The position numbers and the translations under genes are program-made. Source: JAOUEA01 sp038249195 (GTDB lineage Bacteria > Actinomycetota > UBA4738 > HRBIN12). Taken from it: 64,000 nucleotides of DNA. This document shows, in pieces, positions 9,856 through 18,760 of the stretch (position 1 is its first letter; each line of letters begins with the position of its first letter). The stretch is taken from NCBI GenBank assembly GCA_038249195.1, contig JBBRWM010000001.1, positions 434,001 through 498,000 on the forward strand, given 5' to 3'. The notes under the pieces were generated by a model. That model had not been told where the DNA came from. It saw nothing but the letters and a program-made list of their open reading frames with translations, and made no database searches.

Positions 9856-10824
9856 ATGGCCGCCGCCCCCCTCCCCCGCATCCTGTGCAGCTCGGTGGTC
9901 CGATCCGTCCACCAGGGCGAGAGCCACGGCGGCGTCTACCTCGTCGATCTCGGATCGGGCACGTCCGAACAGGTGCTCGACTGGAAGGACACGAACATCG
10001 ACTGGGAGGGAAGAGGGGGCGACCGCGGGCTGCGGGGGATCGCCTTTCACGAAGGCTCGATCTACCTCGCGGCGAGCGACGAGATCTTCGTGTTCGACCG
10101 CTCGTTCAACCGAACCGGGTCGTTCCGCAACCCGTATCTGAGCATGTGCCACGAGATCTTCGTGCAGGACCACCGGCTGTACCTATCGTCCACCGGATTT
10201 GACGCGGTCCTCGAGTACGACCTGTCGCAGGGGGCGTTCACGCACGGATGGAGCCTGCGCTACGCGAAAGCGTGGAAGCTCCGCCGCACCTTGAAGCTCA
10301 AGATCCCGCCCGCGCTCAGAACGTTCGATCCCAACGAGCCCGGCGGGCCCGCCCGCGGCGACACGAGTCACGTGAACCACGTGTGGATCCATGAAGGAGC
10401 GTTGCTCGCGAGCGGCACGAAACTCTCGGGCTTGTGGCAGGTGAACGGCCCCGGACTGAAGCGCTACGCGACGGTCCCGTTCGGCACCCACAACGCACGA
10501 CCGTTCCGCGACGGCGTGCTCTTCAACCACACGAAGACCGACCGCATCGCGTACGGCTCGCTGGGAGGCGATGTCCTGGCCTCGGTGTCGATGCCCACGT
10601 ACGACAAGGATCGTCTCGAGCACGCGGATCTTCCGGAGGACCTCGCCCGGGCGACGTTCGGCCGCGGCCTCACGGTCCTCGCGGACGGCCGCGTCGTGGG
10701 AGGGTCCTCCCCCGCCACGATCAGCGTGTATGACCTGGATGCGGGCGTCCGCGAGACCTCGGTGAACATCACGATGGACGTGCGAAACGCCGTGCACGGC
10801 CTCGAGGTCTGGCCGTTCGACTGA
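9856..10824 (+). CDS. DUF4915-like beta-propeller protein
   Basis: This 322-residue protein has no signal peptide and repeats strands such as GGVYLVDLGSG, LRGIAFHEGSIYLAAS and HEIFVQDHRLYLSSTGFDAV, typical of a beta-propeller. A motif DTSHVNHVWIHEGALLASG and GTHNARPFRDGVLFNHTKTD, rich in His, Asn and Asp, lies in the central and later blades. Such proteins of unknown function (DUF4915/TIGR03032-like) often sit beside glycosyl- or sulfotransferase genes. It is seven bases downstream of a sulfotransferase and convergent with another, so a role in sulfated-glycan assembly or sensing is likely. I do not know a reaction for it. Confidence 0.65.
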   Translation: MAAAPLPRILCSSVVRSVHQGESHGGVYLVDLGSGTSEQVLDWKDTNIDWEGRGGDRGLRGIAFHEGSIYLAASDEIFVFDRSFNRTGSFRNPYLSMCHEIFVQDHRLYLSSTGFDAVLEYDLSQGAFTHGWSLRYAKAWKLRRTLKLKIPPALRTFDPNEPGGPARGDTSHVNHVWIHEGALLASGTKLSGLWQVNGPGLKRYATVPFGTHNARPFRDGVLFNHTKTDRIAYGSLGGDVLASVSMPTYDKDRLEHADLPEDLARATFGRGLTVLADGRVVGGSSPATISVYDLDAGVRETSVNITMDVRNAVHGLEVWPFD

Positions 10825-10872
10825 GGAGCGTGGTCTTGGTGATCACCACCCGGCGGATCCGTGTTCGTCCGC

Positions 10873-11799
10873 CTACCAGTCGTCGTCGGAGTAGAACGCC
10901 GCGGCGACGTCTGCCGTCGCCGTGCGGATCCGCGCGACCTCCTCGGACGACAGGCGCGCCTTCCACGCGGTGATGGACCTGGCGCTGTCGCGCCGATGCG
11001 AGGCCGCGTCGGTGGTCTCCTCGGGGTTGTCCACGCCGCTGTGCTCCTCGATCGTGCGTTGCACCGAGGGCGTCCAACTGAAGCCGAAGCGCTCGTACAG
11101 GGCGCGGAAACCGCGGACCGGCTCGCGGGAGAGATCCTCGTGGCGCAGGAAGGTCCAGGTCGGTCGCTCGTCGCGGAACCGCCTGATCTGCATGTGGATG
11201 AGGTTCCACAACAGGATCGCCTGATCGATCAGGGGCTGCTCCACGTCGGCGAAGCGCCGGATCTCCTCCTCGTAGGCGCCGAGCTGATCGCGCATCATCA
11301 GCGGCTGACGCAGGAAATGGTCGAAGGGATGGTCCCAACCCTGCCGCACGATGCTTCGCACGAAGGCTGCGGGGTGGCGGATGAGCACGACCACGTCCAT
11401 CTCGAACGTGTCGGCGAGCCAACCCGCGGAGAACACGGCGATGGGATCCTTGAGCAGCGGCAGCGCGTGTCGTCGACGATGCTCCTCGGTGGTCCACCAG
11501 TCGCGAGCGAATCGAGCGGTGTCCTTCGGCGAACGCAACGAGCGCAGTTCGGCGACCGGCCGGTAGCGGAACGCGAGCGTATCGGCCACCGGTCCGCGGA
11601 ATGCGCCCTCGTTCTCCTCGCACACGAAGGGGAACCAGTAGCGGAAGGGGGCGTTGCAGATGCCGGGTCGCGCCCGCAGGCTGAACGGCTCCCACAGGTA
11701 CGCCAGCCGCGGGCGGGGCGTTGCCGCGAGCATCTCACCGACCCAGCCCGTGCCCGATCGGTGCGAACCCGTCACGAGCAAGGGCCGAGGAGCGTCCAC
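10873..11799 (-). CDS. sulfotransferase family protein
   Basis: This 308-residue protein starts with the P-loop-like PAPS motif LLVTGSHRSGTGWVGEMLAA (about 7-26) and has VVVLIRHPAAFVRSIVRQGW (about 135-154) as the second cofactor motif. WTFLRHEDLSREPVRGFRAL (about 213-232) matches the common E-D-L block. It belongs to the Sulfotransfer_1/3 group and differs from the other three in the window, so the cluster is not simple tandem duplication. The start is GTG at 11799, six bases after TAGCCT, suggesting a leaderless mRNA. It faces the beta-propeller gene tail to tail and diverges from the secreted protein at 12008. Confidence 0.87.
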   Translation of the reverse strand: MDAPRPLLVTGSHRSGTGWVGEMLAATPRPRLAYLWEPFSLRARPGICNAPFRYWFPFVCEENEGAFRGPVADTLAFRYRPVAELRSLRSPKDTARFARDWWTTEEHRRRHALPLLKDPIAVFSAGWLADTFEMDVVVLIRHPAAFVRSIVRQGWDHPFDHFLRQPLMMRDQLGAYEEEIRRFADVEQPLIDQAILLWNLIHMQIRRFRDERPTWTFLRHEDLSREPVRGFRALYERFGFSWTPSVQRTIEEHSGVDNPEETTDAASHRRDSARSITAWKARLSSEEVARIRTATADVAAAFYSDDDW

Positions 11800-11950
11800 C
11801 GCCTCAGGCTACCCGCCCAGGCCCGATACCCCGCCACGCTGCGGACGTCCGTGCGTTCGATATCGGGCAAAGGGCGTACGGCGCGTGGCCGTTCGACCTG
11901 TGGTGAGATCCGGGCGGGCGATGGTACTGTGGGTCGGCCGAGGTACAGCT

Positions 11951-11979
11951 TTCGGCGCACAGGTATCGGCTGCGCCGAA
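11951..11979 (+). repeat. leader hairpin upstream of the secreted propeller gene
   Basis: TTCGGCGCA and TGCGCCGAA form a 9-bp stem with an 11-base loop, ending 12 bases before an AAGGAGG ribosome site and 29 bases before the start codon. It may be part of a structured 5-prime leader. I do not recognise a known riboswitch class in it. Confidence 0.4.
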
Positions 11980-12007
11980 CGCGGCGCCCACAAGGAGGTT
12001 ACGTTCG

Positions 12008-13339
12008 ATGCACATCCCCCGACGTTTGGTTCGCGGCCTGGTGGTCGTAGCCATGATCGCAAGTGGGCTCGCGCTCCTGCCAGCTGCACCCGCGCTCGCC
12101 TTGTCGAACAACCCCGATACCACCTGGATGACCAACGGAAAAGTGTGGGGGACCGCCCAGTACGGCAACGTCCTGTTCATCGGCGGCACGTTCACGCAGG
12201 TGCGCAGCGCACCCGTGGGCACCTCCGGTGCCACGAAGATCGCCGTCAACAACCTGGCGGCCATCGACATGACGACGGGCCAAGGCATCGCGTCCTTCCA
12301 CCCCGACGTGGCCGGCTCAGGACTGCAGACGGCGCAGATCCACGCGCTCGCCGTGGCGGGCAACACGCTCTACGTGGGCGGGCAGTTCAGCTCGATCGAC
12401 GGCTCGCCGCACTACAACCTCGGCGCGATCGACCTGGACACATCGCCGCTGACGGGGACGGTCGATGACTCGTTCACCGCGGAGGTGGGGGTGCCCGGCG
12501 CCTCGAACGAGAACAAGACCTTCGTGTACGAGATCCTCCCCGGCAACGACGGTCTCTACATCGGCGGGGTCTTCACCAAGGTGGACGCCCTCGGCCGGAG
12601 CAAGGCCGCGAAGGTGACGTTCGGCGGTGCCATCGTAAAGACCTGGAAGGTCCTGAGCGTCAACGGCGCCATCCGGGACATGGCGTTCTCCACCGACGGC
12701 CAGACGATCTTCATCGCCGGCGCGTTCAGCAAGGCGAACAAGGTCGCGCACCAGAGCATCGCCAGGGTCCTCACGTCGACCGGGAAGGACGACACCTGGA
12801 ACGTCTCGGGTGTGATCGTGGACAACGGTCCCACGCACTACGGCATGAGCTGCTGGAGCCTCGCCATCACGCAGACGCGGGTGTTCGCCGGCTGTGGACG
12901 CGGCGCCAACTACGCGGCGGCGTTCCGCCTGGACAACGGGGACACGGGGAACAGGACCTGGTCCTTCGGCACCGTCGGCAACGTGCAGGCCATCGCCCTC
13001 ACGTCCGATCGGCAGAGCCTCGTCATCGGCGGGCACTTCGGGACGTTCCTCACGCAGTCGGTCTGCAGCAACAAGTACCTGAAGAACCTCGGGATCCTGA
13101 ACAACATCTACGGCACGAGCACCCCGAGCCTGGACTGCAGCTTCCTACCACAGTTCAAGGGGCCGAACCCCTTCGGCGGCGTCTGGGAGATCCAGGTCAC
13201 GTCCACCGCGATCTGGGCCGGCGGCGAGTTCCACGACGTCAACTGCGACCCCTCGCGTTCGGACACCGGCGGCGGGCCCGGCAAGTGGACCTGCACGAAC
13301 GGTCGCGGCCAGCAAAGCATCGCCCGGTTCACCCTCTAG
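12008..13339 (+). CDS. secreted beta-propeller (delta-60-repeat-like) protein
   Basis: This 443-residue protein has a clean signal peptide (about 1-32, ending APALALS) and then repeated segments of the type NVLFIGGTFTQV, NTLYVGGQFSSI, DGLYIGGVFTKV, QTIFIAGAFSKA, QSLVIGGHFGTF and TAIWAGGEFHDV. These F-x-G-G-x-F repeats every 45-60 residues mark delta-60-type beta-propellers. Several cysteines near the C-terminus could form disulfides outside the cell. The ATG has an AAGGAGG site ten bases upstream. It probably acts at the surface, perhaps binding the polysaccharide; no catalytic motif is visible. A GT2 gene starts two bases after its stop. Confidence 0.8.
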   Translation: MHIPRRLVRGLVVVAMIASGLALLPAAPALALSNNPDTTWMTNGKVWGTAQYGNVLFIGGTFTQVRSAPVGTSGATKIAVNNLAAIDMTTGQGIASFHPDVAGSGLQTAQIHALAVAGNTLYVGGQFSSIDGSPHYNLGAIDLDTSPLTGTVDDSFTAEVGVPGASNENKTFVYEILPGNDGLYIGGVFTKVDALGRSKAAKVTFGGAIVKTWKVLSVNGAIRDMAFSTDGQTIFIAGAFSKANKVAHQSIARVLTSTGKDDTWNVSGVIVDNGPTHYGMSCWSLAITQTRVFAGCGRGANYAAAFRLDNGDTGNRTWSFGTVGNVQAIALTSDRQSLVIGGHFGTFLTQSVCSNKYLKNLGILNNIYGTSTPSLDCSFLPQFKGPNPFGGVWEIQVTSTAIWAGGEFHDVNCDPSRSDTGGGPGKWTCTNGRGQQSIARFTL

Positions 13340-13341
13340 GG

Positions 13342-14202
13342 GTGAACCGGGTCGGCGCCCCATCGACCCGATCGAGGCCGAGGCGCATCGAGGTTCCCAA
13401 CGACACCCGGGGCACCACCTTCGGCATCGTCACGCCGACGCTGAACGCCGAGCGCTACCTCGAGGACACCCTGCGCTCGATCTGGGGACAGGCCTCGGAC
13501 GCGGTGCGCATCGACCACGTCCTGGTGGACGGCGGTTCGAAGGACGCGACGCTGGAGATCGCTCGGCGGCATCCGACCCGGATCGTCGTGAACACCGACG
13601 ACCGGGGGATGTACGACGCCGTGAACCGGGGGCTCGCGATGGTCGAGGGCGACATCGTGGGCTACCTCAACGCCGACGACGAGCTCCCACCCGACACGCT
13701 CGCGCGCGTTGCGAAGGCGTTCCGGGGACATCCTGACGCCCGATGGCTCATGGGCACCCGGGAGTTCATCGACGGCGACGGCACGGCTTTCGCGTGGATG
13801 ACCCCGGTGCCGTTCACGCTGGAGGAATACCTGGGGCTCGGCTGGTCGTGCGTACCGCAAGAGACCGTGTGGATGCGCCGCTCCTTCTGGCAGCAGGTGG
13901 GTCCGTTCGACACCACGTTCCGCAACACCGGGGACTACGACATGTACGCCCGATGCCGAGCCGTCGCGCGCCCCCTGATCCTCAAGGACGTGATCGGACG
14001 TTTCCGACTGCACGGCGATCAGTTGTCCTTCAACCCCGGCGTGATGGCCGCCGAGAGCCGCCGGGTGCAGGAGAAGAACGGCACCGTGTCTCGCGCGGGC
14101 TGGGTCCGAGGCAAATACCTGAGCCTGCGTCTCAACGCGCGCAACCCGAGATGGCTCCTGGCCAAGAAGACCGGCAAGATCCGCTTCACGCCGCAGTCCT
14201 GA
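13342..14202 (+). CDS. GT2-family glycosyltransferase
   Basis: This 286-residue protein has a GT-A fold: FGIVTPTLNAERYLEDTLRS (about 27-46), HVLVDGGSKDATLEIARRH (about 58-76), and a nucleotide-sugar/metal motif around GYLNADDELPPDTL (about 109-122). WSCVPQETVWMRRSFWQQVG and FDTTFRNTGDYDMYARCRAV match the acceptor half of WcaA/KfoC-type enzymes. It starts with GTG two bases after the upstream secreted protein stop, so it is co-transcribed with it. It should transfer a sugar to a lipid-linked repeat unit in the cytoplasm. The donor cannot be predicted. Confidence 0.9.
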   Translation: MNRVGAPSTRSRPRRIEVPNDTRGTTFGIVTPTLNAERYLEDTLRSIWGQASDAVRIDHVLVDGGSKDATLEIARRHPTRIVVNTDDRGMYDAVNRGLAMVEGDIVGYLNADDELPPDTLARVAKAFRGHPDARWLMGTREFIDGDGTAFAWMTPVPFTLEEYLGLGWSCVPQETVWMRRSFWQQVGPFDTTFRNTGDYDMYARCRAVARPLILKDVIGRFRLHGDQLSFNPGVMAAESRRVQEKNGTVSRAGWVRGKYLSLRLNARNPRWLLAKKTGKIRFTPQS

Positions 14203-14288
14203 GGCGCTGCCCGGCGTCGACGGCGGTAACGCCGGGGCCCGTATCATCGAACCGGCCGGGGAACGGACCGAAGAACAGGAGCTGCTGA

Positions 14289-15407
14289 GTGCGGATCGGG
14301 GTCGACGCCAGCTTCATCGACCCGGGTCGCGTGGGCGGCGCCGAACACATGCTCACCAACCTCGTGCAGGGGCTGGGCGAGACGGCCGAGGGCGACGATG
14401 AAGTGACGGTCTTCACCGAGCACCCGTGGGCGGCGCCCGCGCCGGTTCACTTCCGCCATCCGCGGGGTCGCGGCGATCGGTTCCGCCGGATCACACGAAC
14501 CGTGTGGCCGGAGCTCAGCCGATTCGATGCCTTCCTGTTCGCGAACTACTTCACACCGCCTTTCCCGCGCACGTCCGGCCGGCCGCGGTTCGTTACCGTC
14601 ATCCACGATCTGCAGTACCGGCACTTCCCGGAACATTTCAGCCGGCGCAAACGCGCCTGGCTGAGGGGGGCGCACGAGGCCACGCTGCGCCTCGCGGACG
14701 AGACCGTCGCCATCTCCCACGACGTGCGTCGCGACGTGCTCGCGAGCTACGGGGCGCGTTGGGCGGACCGCGTGCGGACGATCCACAACCCGGTTTCCTG
14801 GACGCGCTTCGACGGCGACGCGCCGGCGCCCATCGAGGAACCGTACGTGCTCGCCGTGGCCGCCCAGTATCCCCACAAGAACCTCGAGACCCTCGTCCGG
14901 GCCTTCGGGGCGTTGCGGCGGCAGGGCCGCCACCTCGACGCGCGCCTGGTGCTGGCCGGCCAGCTCGGTCACAACCTGCGTGGGGTGGCGTGGACCCGGC
15001 CGCTCGACGACGTGATCGCGTCCGAGGATCTCGGCTCGGCCATCCACGTGACGGGCTACCTCGGCGACGAGCAGCTCGGGGCCGCGTATCGCCGCGCACG
15101 CATGTTCGCGTTCCCGTCGCGGTTCGAGGGCTTCGCGTTGCCGGTGGTGGAAGCCTTGGGCTTCGGCCTTCCCGTGCTCACGACGCGCAGCACCGCGATC
15201 CCCGAGGTGACGATGGGCCTGGCCACCTACCTCGACGACCCGCTCGACGTCGAGGCCATGGCCGAACGGATCGGATCCATGCTGGACGATCCGGCGGCGT
15301 TCGAACCCTCGGCCTCCGACGTCGAGCGCGTCCGCGCGGCGTACGCCCCCGCGACGATCGCGACGCGATACCGGGCCGTCCTGCGGGGCGACGAGGTTGC
15401 GGCGTGA
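14289..15407 (+). CDS. GT4-family (GT-B) glycosyltransferase
   Basis: This 372-residue protein has a GT-B layout. The N-terminal Rossmann half starts MRIGVDASFIDPGRVGGAEH. The C-terminal half carries the GT4 signature RMFAFPSRFEGFALPVVEAL (about 276-295) with the E-x7-E spacing, after YVLAVAAQYPHKNLETLVRA (about 184-203). Members use GDP- or UDP-sugars to build O-antigen and capsule chains, without being processive. The GTG start follows an AGGAGCT ribosome site. Its stop overlaps the start of the sulfotransferase by four bases (GTGA), so glycosylation and sulfation genes are translationally coupled here. Confidence 0.92.
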   Translation: MRIGVDASFIDPGRVGGAEHMLTNLVQGLGETAEGDDEVTVFTEHPWAAPAPVHFRHPRGRGDRFRRITRTVWPELSRFDAFLFANYFTPPFPRTSGRPRFVTVIHDLQYRHFPEHFSRRKRAWLRGAHEATLRLADETVAISHDVRRDVLASYGARWADRVRTIHNPVSWTRFDGDAPAPIEEPYVLAVAAQYPHKNLETLVRAFGALRRQGRHLDARLVLAGQLGHNLRGVAWTRPLDDVIASEDLGSAIHVTGYLGDEQLGAAYRRARMFAFPSRFEGFALPVVEALGFGLPVLTTRSTAIPEVTMGLATYLDDPLDVEAMAERIGSMLDDPAAFEPSASDVERVRAAYAPATIATRYRAVLRGDEVAA

Positions 15408-16345
15408 TCCAGCCCATCTTCGTCCTCTCGCTGCCTCGATCGGGCTCGACGCTCGTGCAGCGCGTCCTGGGCGCGCACCCCTTGATCGGCACCGCGGCCG
15501 AGCCGTGGCTCCTGCTCCCCCACGCGTACGCGCTGCGCGAGCGGGGGATGGCCGCCGAGTACACGCAGCCGGTAGCCGCGCGCGCGATCCGCGAGTTCGT
15601 TGCCGGCCTACCCGGAGGCGAGGACGACTATTGGTCGGCCTTGCGCGCCTTCACGCTGAACCTCTACGAGGGGGCGGCCGGGCCCGGCGCCACGCACTTC
15701 TTGGACAAGACACCGCGCTACCACTTCATCACGCCCGAGCTGTTCCGGATGTTCCCCGACGCGAAGGTCATCTTCCTGTGGCGGAACCCGCTGGCCGTGG
15801 TGGCGTCGATCGTGGATACCTGGTGCAAGGGCGCCTGGAACGTGGACCGGTGGCAGGGGGACCTTCTCGGGATCGAGCGGCTGGTGGCGGCGCGCGAGGA
15901 GCACGCCGACCGTTCGCTCGCGGTGAACTTCGAGTCGTTGGTCGGTGAGCCGGGTACGGCCTGGCCCAAGGTCTTCGACTACCTCGAGCTGCGGTTCGAT
16001 CCGGAGCTGCTCAACGCCTTCTCCGGCGTGCACCTCGCGGGGTCGATGGGCGACCCCACCGGGGTGCAGCGCTATCACGAGCTCAGCACCGAACCATTGG
16101 AGAAGTGGAAGGCGACGCTGGGCCACCCGTGGCGGAAGCGGTGGTGTCGCGCCTACCTCGATCGGATCGGACCCGAGCGCCTCGCCGCCATGGGGTATGA
16201 CGTCGATGAGCTTCGGGGGCAGCTGGACGACCTGCCGTCCTCACCACGCAGGGCGGTGTCCGACGCGGTGCACGGCACCTACTGGACGTGGGCACAGCGA
16301 CGCAAGCGCGCCGCGTTCAAACGTATGGCGCCGCGGGTTCACTGA
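15404..16345 (+). CDS. sulfotransferase family protein
   Basis: This 313-residue protein begins IFVLSLPRSGSTLVQRVLGA (about 5-24), the PAPS 5-prime-phosphosulfate loop, and has AKVIFLWRNPLAVVASIVDT (about 124-143) as the 3-prime phosphate motif. THFLDKTPRYHFITPELFRM (about 101-120) is the usual Sulfotransfer_3 D-K-T-P block. The GTG start at 15404 is fixed by the GTGA overlap with the GT4 gene. This coupling suggests that the enzyme sulfates a sugar added by that glycosyltransferase. Its 3-prime end overlaps the convergent O-antigen-ligase-like gene by 29 bases. Confidence 0.9.
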   Translation: MIQPIFVLSLPRSGSTLVQRVLGAHPLIGTAAEPWLLLPHAYALRERGMAAEYTQPVAARAIREFVAGLPGGEDDYWSALRAFTLNLYEGAAGPGATHFLDKTPRYHFITPELFRMFPDAKVIFLWRNPLAVVASIVDTWCKGAWNVDRWQGDLLGIERLVAAREEHADRSLAVNFESLVGEPGTAWPKVFDYLELRFDPELLNAFSGVHLAGSMGDPTGVQRYHELSTEPLEKWKATLGHPWRKRWCRAYLDRIGPERLAAMGYDVDELRGQLDDLPSSPRRAVSDAVHGTYWTWAQRRKRAAFKRMAPRVH

Positions 16346-17597
16346 TGCCGAGCGCACGCACGGCGTCGGCCGCCTCCGCGCGTCGCGGGAGGCCGGGGTC
16401 ACCCAGCGACATGGCGATGGCGTAGAGCCCGAACACGGTGGCCGATCGCGACGCGCCCGGGAGCACCGGGTTGAACAGCATGGCCACGAACACGGCGTTG
16501 AGGCACACCAGGATCACGCGAAGGAGATCCGCTCGATCCTGCTGCCCCACCCGGATGAAGCGTCGATATCGCCGCACGATCACGATCTCGGTGAGCACGA
16601 TCCAGCCCAGGAGGAGGCCCAGTCCCAGCAGGCCGCCTTCCGCAGCGAAGAGCACGAAGTCGTTGTGGTAGGGCAGCGCCTTCTGGTCGCGGGCGCGGAC
16701 CGCCACCGAGCTCCCCGAGAACACCGATCCGACCAGCGGCGACTGTTGGAACTTCTCGATCCCGGAGGTCCACAGGTCGATGCGGCCCGCGTTCGCGTCG
16801 GCCTTGCCGACTGCCGAGAAGTAGTCGCTCGTCAGCTTCACGCCCTCCTGGAAGTTGGCGATGGCGAACACGGCGAAGAGCAGCACGAGCCCCGTCACCA
16901 CGAGCGAGCGCAGCCCCGTGGCGCGACGTCCCGTGAGGAAGAGGGTGAGGAACACCGACAGGATGATGAGGAGCGAGGTCGCCGACGGATACGTCACGAA
17001 GATGATCCCCGTGAGGACCATGATCACCAAGAACCGCCGATACCTGCGCGTCACGAACGCGGCCGCAAGGGCCAGGGCGACGAACGCGAAGCTCGCGTTG
17101 CGGTACTGCTTGTACTGGAGCAGCCCGGGAAGGATCTGCAGATTGACGGCTACGTTCATCGCCACGTACACGAGGCCGATCCACGCGAGCCAGGTCATCG
17201 TGCGTCCGACCTCGCGATCGGTCGGCTCCCGCAGCGTAAAGAGGTAGAGCAGCCCGAGCAGCATCGGGAGGAAGGCCGGGCGCACGGTGTCCTGTGTCCC
17301 GAGGAACGCCACGCCGATGAGGGAGCCGCCCATGCCCAGCACGTAGAGGATCCCCAGCACCACGTCGCTCGAAGCGGGCGATCGGACCAGCATCGACGGC
17401 TCCCGCATCCGGATCGCGACCATCGTGCCGATGGGGATCAACAGGACGAGGTAGCGCATCGCGCCGCCTCGGTCGAGCACGTTGAACGCGTCCACGACCG
17501 TGAGCGACATGAGGAACAGGAACGAACGGGCCAGTCGGTAGGAGTCGGTGTCCCCGGTCACCGAGACGGGCATCGCGCGGGTCTGCGGGACGCTCAC
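16317..17597 (-). CDS. O-antigen ligase/polymerase-like membrane protein
   Basis: This 426-residue protein has about ten to twelve hydrophobic segments and a larger hydrophilic loop (about 255-310) containing DANAGRIDLWTSGIEKFQQS and the LPYHNDFVLFAAEGGLLGLG motif, where His-Asn-Asp is the Wzy_C hallmark. The family includes WaaL ligases and Wzy polymerases, which join or transfer lipid-linked glycans on the outer face of the membrane. As there is no sign of lipopolysaccharide here, polymerisation or attachment of an exopolysaccharide is more likely. GTG start. It converges on a sulfotransferase with 29 bases of overlap and diverges from a secreted phosphoesterase-like gene. Confidence 0.85.
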   Translation of the reverse strand: MSVPQTRAMPVSVTGDTDSYRLARSFLFLMSLTVVDAFNVLDRGGAMRYLVLLIPIGTMVAIRMREPSMLVRSPASSDVVLGILYVLGMGGSLIGVAFLGTQDTVRPAFLPMLLGLLYLFTLREPTDREVGRTMTWLAWIGLVYVAMNVAVNLQILPGLLQYKQYRNASFAFVALALAAAFVTRRYRRFLVIMVLTGIIFVTYPSATSLLIILSVFLTLFLTGRRATGLRSLVVTGLVLLFAVFAIANFQEGVKLTSDYFSAVGKADANAGRIDLWTSGIEKFQQSPLVGSVFSGSSVAVRARDQKALPYHNDFVLFAAEGGLLGLGLLLGWIVLTEIVIVRRYRRFIRVGQQDRADLLRVILVCLNAVFVAMLFNPVLPGASRSATVFGLYAIAMSLGDPGLPRRAEAADAVRALGISEPAAPYV

Positions 17598-17743
17598 GCG
17601 ATCCGTCCCGATCGTTGGGGGCTCGGCCCCGCCGGCCCGTCGTACGCTCGCCCCGCGACCGCCGAGGGACGGGACCCTTGCGGCGTCGGCGTTGGGTAGC
17701 CTGTTCGCGGTCGGGCGCGGCGGGCCCGCGGAAAGGTCTGGGG

Positions 17744-18721
17744 ATGGCGGGCAGGGAGGTCGCGGCGCGGCGTTGGATCGTCGCGCTCGCGTGCATGGCG
17801 CTGCTGAGCGCCGCGTGCAGCCGTTCGGAGACGACGCTCGAGGGGAACTCCACGCGGCACTTCGTCGTGGTGGCGACCGGGGACATCGCCTGCGGACAGG
17901 CCCCCACGCCCGACGATCCGGAGCAGAAGTGCCGCTACGACCTGGTCGGTGACCTCGTGCGCAGCCTCGCCCCCGATCGATTCCTCCCGCTCGGCAATCT
18001 CCAGTATTCGCTCTCGGGGCCCCCCGACTACGCCGCCTACTACGACCGGTACTTCGGGGACCTCATGTCCGTGACGAGTCCGACGCCCGGTGATAGCGAC
18101 TGGGTCCCGAGCCCCCAGGCCTACCTGGAGGCGTTCGGCAAGGCGGCCGGGGCCCCGGGCGGGTACTACTCCTACGACATCGGTTCCTGGCACATCATCT
18201 CGTTGAACTCCCAAGACTGCTTGGACGAGAGCGGGTGCGGGCCCGGCACCAAGCAGTACGACTGGCTGCTGGGCGACCTCGCCTCGCACCCCAACTCCCT
18301 GTATCCGTGCACACTCGCCTACTTCCACGACCCTCGGTACCTGTGGGTGACGTGGTGGGCCCTGGACGGCCTTCCCAAGGGAGCGAACACGAAGGTGACC
18401 CCGTTCTGGGGGCTGCTCTACGGCGCCGGCGCGGACGTGGTCCTGGGAGCGAGCGCGCACAACTACGAGCGGTGGGCGCCCCAGAACCTGGAGGGCCAGA
18501 TCGATCCGGCCAAGGGCATCACCGAGTTCGTCGTGGGCACCGGTGGGCGCAGGATGATGCCGTTCGGCCCCCAGCCGCGGCCCGTGAACCTCATGGCCGC
18601 CCAAGACACGTCCTACGGGGCGCTCCGACTCGCGCTCGACCCCTCGGGTCTGAGCTACGCCTGGCGTTCGGCACCCGAGCAATCCGCGTTCCATGATGAA
18701 GGTCGCGTGACCTGCCATTGA
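17744..18721 (+). CDS. lipoprotein metallophosphoesterase-like protein with eroded active site
   Basis: This 325-residue protein has a lipoprotein-type signal (CMALLSAACS, lipid Cys near residue 26) and is a paralogue of the protein at 7415. Family motifs read GDIAC (intact), LGNLQY (Asp to Asn), GDSDW for GNHEY, FHDPRY for WHHPRF, and SAHNYERW for GHDHDYERF. Four of five metal-site motifs are changed, more than in its paralogue. It probably lacks the normal dinuclear metal centre and may serve as a binding protein on the cell surface. The ATG at 17744 follows GGAAAGG and gives a proper signal; the frame is open further upstream. It ends 39 bases from the convergent BY-kinase gene. Confidence 0.8.
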   Translation: MAGREVAARRWIVALACMALLSAACSRSETTLEGNSTRHFVVVATGDIACGQAPTPDDPEQKCRYDLVGDLVRSLAPDRFLPLGNLQYSLSGPPDYAAYYDRYFGDLMSVTSPTPGDSDWVPSPQAYLEAFGKAAGAPGGYYSYDIGSWHIISLNSQDCLDESGCGPGTKQYDWLLGDLASHPNSLYPCTLAYFHDPRYLWVTWWALDGLPKGANTKVTPFWGLLYGAGADVVLGASAHNYERWAPQNLEGQIDPAKGITEFVVGTGGRRMMPFGPQPRPVNLMAAQDTSYGALRLALDPSGLSYAWRSAPEQSAFHDEGRVTCH

Positions 18722-18760
18722 CCCGATGACCCACGCCCGCGCCGGCACCGGACGACGAGC

